In this document: piece after piece, positions 5,682-7,618 of the stretch
How positions within the stretch are numbered: the first letter of the stretch is position 1
Layout of the letters: the number at the start of each line of letters is the position of its first letter
NCBI GenBank assembly: GCA_013205335.1
Contig: JABMNB010000081.1
Coordinates: forward strand, 1-7,618
Origin: Rhodospirillales bacterium
GTDB lineage: Bacteria > Pseudomonadota > Alphaproteobacteria > Reyranellales > Reyranellaceae
Length of the DNA stretch: 7,618 nt
Direction of reading: 5' to 3'
Position numbers and translations under genes: made by a program
Notes under the pieces: model-generated
The model's input: only the letters and a program-made list of their open reading frames with translations
The model's database searches: none
What the model was told of the DNA's origin: nothing

Positions 5682-6730
5682 CACGAGGCTGCTTGCTTCT
5701 CGACGTTCGCAACGATGGCGCGCCAGCCCGCGAGTTCCGGATTGCCGGGCTTGCGGGAGCCGAACATCAGCAGGATGTTGCGGCCCCGCGCATCGAACGC
5801 CTCGATCGAGGTCACGATGCCGTCCTCGGTGGGCTTGCGCACCGAGAAGACGCGGGCCACGCCCTCGTCGCGGAGGTGCAGGTTGAAGTCGGGGTCGAGG
5901 ACGTTGAACCAGCCGTGCGTGTCGACCAGGCGCTTCACCGGGCCGGTATGAATCTGGATGCAGCCGTGGCTGCCGACGAAGACCATGATCGGCGTGCCGT
6001 CGGCGGCCGCTGCCTCGAAGGCGGCGCGCAGCGCGCGCACCGGCAGCTCGCGGGCGAGATTCTTCCCGGCCAGGCGCAGGGCCTGGACGCGGCCGACTTT
6101 GAACTTGCCCAGCATGCCGAAAAACTCGTGCGTGTCCTTCATGGCGAGCCAGGCCTTGCGCAGGCCCTCGACGTCGATCTCCGGGTCGGGGCGGTCGGCG
6201 GGATCGGCTCCGCGCGCGACGATCGTCGTGAAGGGTGGCTTCGCGGAGGTGTGACGCGCGATCAGCGCGTCGAAGGCCGTTCGATCGGTCTCGTCGGTGG
6301 CGTAGATCTTGTGCACCGCCTCGCCCGCGCCGTCGAAGAACTGCAGGCTGAGCCGGTCGCCCTGCTTCATTGGCTCGCGAACGGCGAACCCTTGCTTCCA
6401 CGAGCCGAGGAACAGGCGCAGGTCGATGTCGGGGCCGAGCACGATACCGTGCGGGCCCTCAACGTCCACGCCCTCGAAGCGGCCGTGTCGCTCGTGCACG
6501 CAATGTTCGTTGCGCGTCAGGCACATCACGCGGCCGACGCCGGGCATGTCGTTCAGGATGGCGCGCCAATCGGCCGTCAGCGGTGTCGCGGTCTTGCCCA
6601 CGCCCAGCGCCACGAGCTCGGCTTCGCTGACGCCCAGGGTGGCGGCGGCGTCGCGGATGCGCAGCGCAGGCTTCTCGCCGCGCAAGATGTTCCAGCGGGA
6701 GGCAAGGTCTGAGTTTGAGAGCGAGAGCAT
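5681..6730 (-). CDS. hemS: Heme trafficking/degradation protein HemS (HmuS/ChuS family)
   Basis: This cytoplasmic heme-handling protein of 349 residues is close to the usual length of about 340-355 for the family. Members bind imported heme; some (ChuS, HmuS) open the ring to release iron and others mainly shuttle heme to an oxygenase. The protein shows the family's two structural repeats. Each repeat has an 'LGPDIDLRLFL'-like or 'LDPDFNLHLR'-like strand (98-108 and 278-287) followed by a turn and an 'FAVRKP/VREP'-type strand. His201 in MKDTHEFFGMLGKFKVGR (197-214) lines up with the known axial heme ligand (His193 in ChuS, His196 in HemS). VGSHGCIQIHTGPV (252-265) is another family block. The ATG at 6730 has an AAAGGA site 7 nt upstream and lies 12 nt after tonB. 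The gene overlaps hmuT by one base. No separate heme oxygenase gene is seen, so this protein may supply that step here, which is inference. Confidence 0.95.
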   Translation of the reverse strand: MLSLSNSDLASRWNILRGEKPALRIRDAAATLGVSEAELVALGVGKTATPLTADWRAILNDMPGVGRVMCLTRNEHCVHERHGRFEGVDVEGPHGIVLGPDIDLRLFLGSWKQGFAVREPMKQGDRLSLQFFDGAGEAVHKIYATDETDRTAFDALIARHTSAKPPFTTIVARGADPADRPDPEIDVEGLRKAWLAMKDTHEFFGMLGKFKVGRVQALRLAGKNLARELPVRALRAAFEAAAADGTPIMVFVGSHGCIQIHTGPVKRLVDTHGWFNVLDPDFNLHLRDEGVARVFSVRKPTEDGIVTSIEAFDARGRNILLMFGSRKPGNPELAGWRAIVANVEKQAAS

Positions 6731-6737
6731 CAGGCTG

Positions 6738-6743
6738 TCCTTT
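6738..6743 (-). promoter_or_regulatory. Shine-Dalgarno site of hemS
   Basis: The minus strand reads AAAGGA, 7 nt before the hemS ATG at 6730. It begins on the last base of the tonB stop codon (6745-6743). Within the heme operon, hemS is the only gene with a recognisable site; its neighbours start inside the preceding gene and probably depend on coupling. Confidence 0.6.
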
Positions 6744-7591
6744 CAACGAAGATGAAACCGAACCGGGATTTCCACCCATGCGGCGACCGGGCGGCCGTCG
6801 CGCATGGCAGGAAGAAAATGCCAGCCGCGCACCGCGGTGAGCGCGGCGCGGTCGAGCAGGGGAAAGCTGCTGCTGCGCCACAGCACGACTTCCGCAGCGG
6901 CGCCGTCGGGTTGGAGGCGAACCCGCACGAGGACCTCGCCTTGCTGGCTGAGCTCGATGGAACGCGGCGGATAGGCGGCCGGTGTGGGCGGGATCCTGAA
7001 GCGCGGCTTGCCCTCGAACACGATGAGCGACGAGGCGGCAGCGGCCTGTTGTTGCGTGATGCTGGCGTTGCCGGCGTCGGGCGCAGGCGCTCTCGTGACT
7101 GCGGCCTGTGCCGTGGGACGCGCCGCTGCCGCCGGCTTTGGCTGCGGCGGCTTCGGTCGAGGCGAATCGATCGGTTTCAGCTCGGTGGCGGTGAGCGGCG
7201 GCGGTTCGTCGGGCGGTGGCAGCTCGACCTTGGTTTCGGGTTCTGCGGCAGCGACTTCCTGCGGAGGCGGAGGCGGCGGCTCGGGTTCAGGCGGGGGTGT
7301 TGCCTCGGCCGTCTCGACGGGTGGCGTCGGTGGCTCGGGTTGCTGCTGCGATTCGGGCGTGGTCTCCGGGTTCGCGGCTTCCGCCGCTGGACCGGCGATC
7401 GGGGCGGCCATCGAGAGTTCGACCATGAGGGCCGGTTCGTCGTCGTTGGCGCTGCTGCCGGACATGCCGGCCACTAGAAGGGGAACGATGGCCAGCCCAT
7501 GCAGCGCGAGCGACAACGCCACCGGCACGCGGGGACCGCGTGTCGGTGGCGCCGGCAATCGCTCGGCAGAGAGGGCTGCCGGGACTACCAT
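6743..7591 (-). CDS. tonB: TonB, energy-transducing protein for outer-membrane heme receptor
   Basis: TonB links the inner-membrane proton motive force (via ExbB/ExbD) to the TonB-dependent receptor; it has 282 residues. The N-terminal membrane anchor (about 22-43) contains SLALH with S27 and H31, the same Ser-x3-His spacing as S16/H20 of E. coli TonB. A long Pro-rich periplasmic span (about 75-170) carries PEPEPPPPPP and PRPKPPQPKP stretches. The C-terminal domain (about 199-282) has AYPPRSIELSQQGEVLVRVR (206-225) and then FPLLDRAALTAVRGWHFLPA (243-262), both typical of TonB receptor-binding domains. The ATG at 7591 lies within the final codons of the receptor gene, a 7-nt overlap (ATGGTAG), with no clear ribosome binding site, so coupling is likely. 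Placement suggests a TonB dedicated to heme. exbB/exbD are not in the window. Confidence 0.93.
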   Translation of the reverse strand: MVVPAALSAERLPAPPTRGPRVPVALSLALHGLAIVPLLVAGMSGSSANDDEPALMVELSMAAPIAGPAAEAANPETTPESQQQPEPPTPPVETAEATPPPEPEPPPPPPQEVAAAEPETKVELPPPDEPPPLTATELKPIDSPRPKPPQPKPAAAARPTAQAAVTRAPAPDAGNASITQQQAAAASSLIVFEGKPRFRIPPTPAAYPPRSIELSQQGEVLVRVRLQPDGAAAEVVLWRSSSFPLLDRAALTAVRGWHFLPAMRDGRPVAAWVEIPVRFHLR

Positions 7592-7618
7592 TTGGCCGTC
7601 AGGTTGACGCCGAAATAC
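7585..7618 (-). CDS. C-terminal end of a TonB-dependent outer-membrane receptor (probably for heme)
   Basis: Only the last 10 codons and a TAG stop (7587-7585) are visible; they read YFGVNLTAKW. A final beta-strand with alternating hydrophobic residues and a terminal aromatic residue is the normal ending of an outer-membrane beta-barrel, and 'G.NLTAKW/F' is common in TonB-dependent receptors. The stop overlaps the start of tonB, and the downstream genes are all for heme uptake, so a heme receptor of the HmuR/HemR type is the natural reading. Too little is visible to fix the substrate from sequence alone. Confidence 0.6.
   Translation of the reverse strand, partial: YFGVNLTAKW

Noticed and set aside
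5682..6401. Open upstream extension of the hmuT frame, giving a 527-residue protein
   Set aside because: It lies wholly over hemS, has the Arg-rich composition of an out-of-frame GC-rich stretch, and would place the hmuT signal peptide in mid-protein. The ATG at 5681 gives a normal-length binding protein.
5693..6712. 339-codon open frame on the plus strand opposite hemS
   Set aside because: HemS is unmistakable on the minus strand. The plus frame has no recognisable motif and is a codon-bias shadow in GC-rich DNA.

Overview
This 7.6-kb window is GC-rich and fully packed, and every gene I accept lies on the minus strand, so transcription runs from high to low coordinates. GC-rich third codon positions, proline/alanine-rich proteins, a TonB/HemS/HmuTUV heme system and SrfA/SrfB homologues point to a high-GC proteobacterium. 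An alphaproteobacterium is my best guess, but that is inference; nothing in the window fixes the taxon.

Region 1 (7618 down to 3011) is a heme-iron uptake operon read in the order TonB-dependent receptor (last 10 codons only), tonB, hemS/hmuS, hmuT, hmuU, hmuV. The genes overlap or nearly touch: receptor/tonB overlap by 7 nt, tonB/hemS are 12 nt apart with a Shine-Dalgarno site, hemS/hmuT share 1 nt, hmuT/hmuU share 4 nt (GTGA) and hmuU/hmuV share 4 nt (ATGA). The expected working scheme is as follows. The outer-membrane receptor, energised by TonB, brings heme into the periplasm; HmuT binds it; HmuU with HmuV moves it across the inner membrane; HemS receives it in the cytoplasm for trafficking or breakdown. 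No exbB/exbD is in view, and the operon promoter lies outside the window.

Region 2 (3010 down to 2913) is the only real intergenic gap, 98 bp. It holds three short inverted repeats and probably contains the end of the heme transcript and the start signals of the next operon.

Region 3 (2912 down to 1) is a separate operon. It encodes two tandem, paralogous single-pass membrane proteins and then the first 45 codons of an SrfB-like protein. The second paralogue looks like SrfA. The first shares its N-terminal module residue for residue but carries a different, Cys-bracketed C-terminal domain on a proline-rich stalk. Together they look like a duplicated-and-diverged SrfA pair at the head of an srfAB(C)-type locus, a poorly understood system first named in Salmonella. 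This is the most interesting part of the window.
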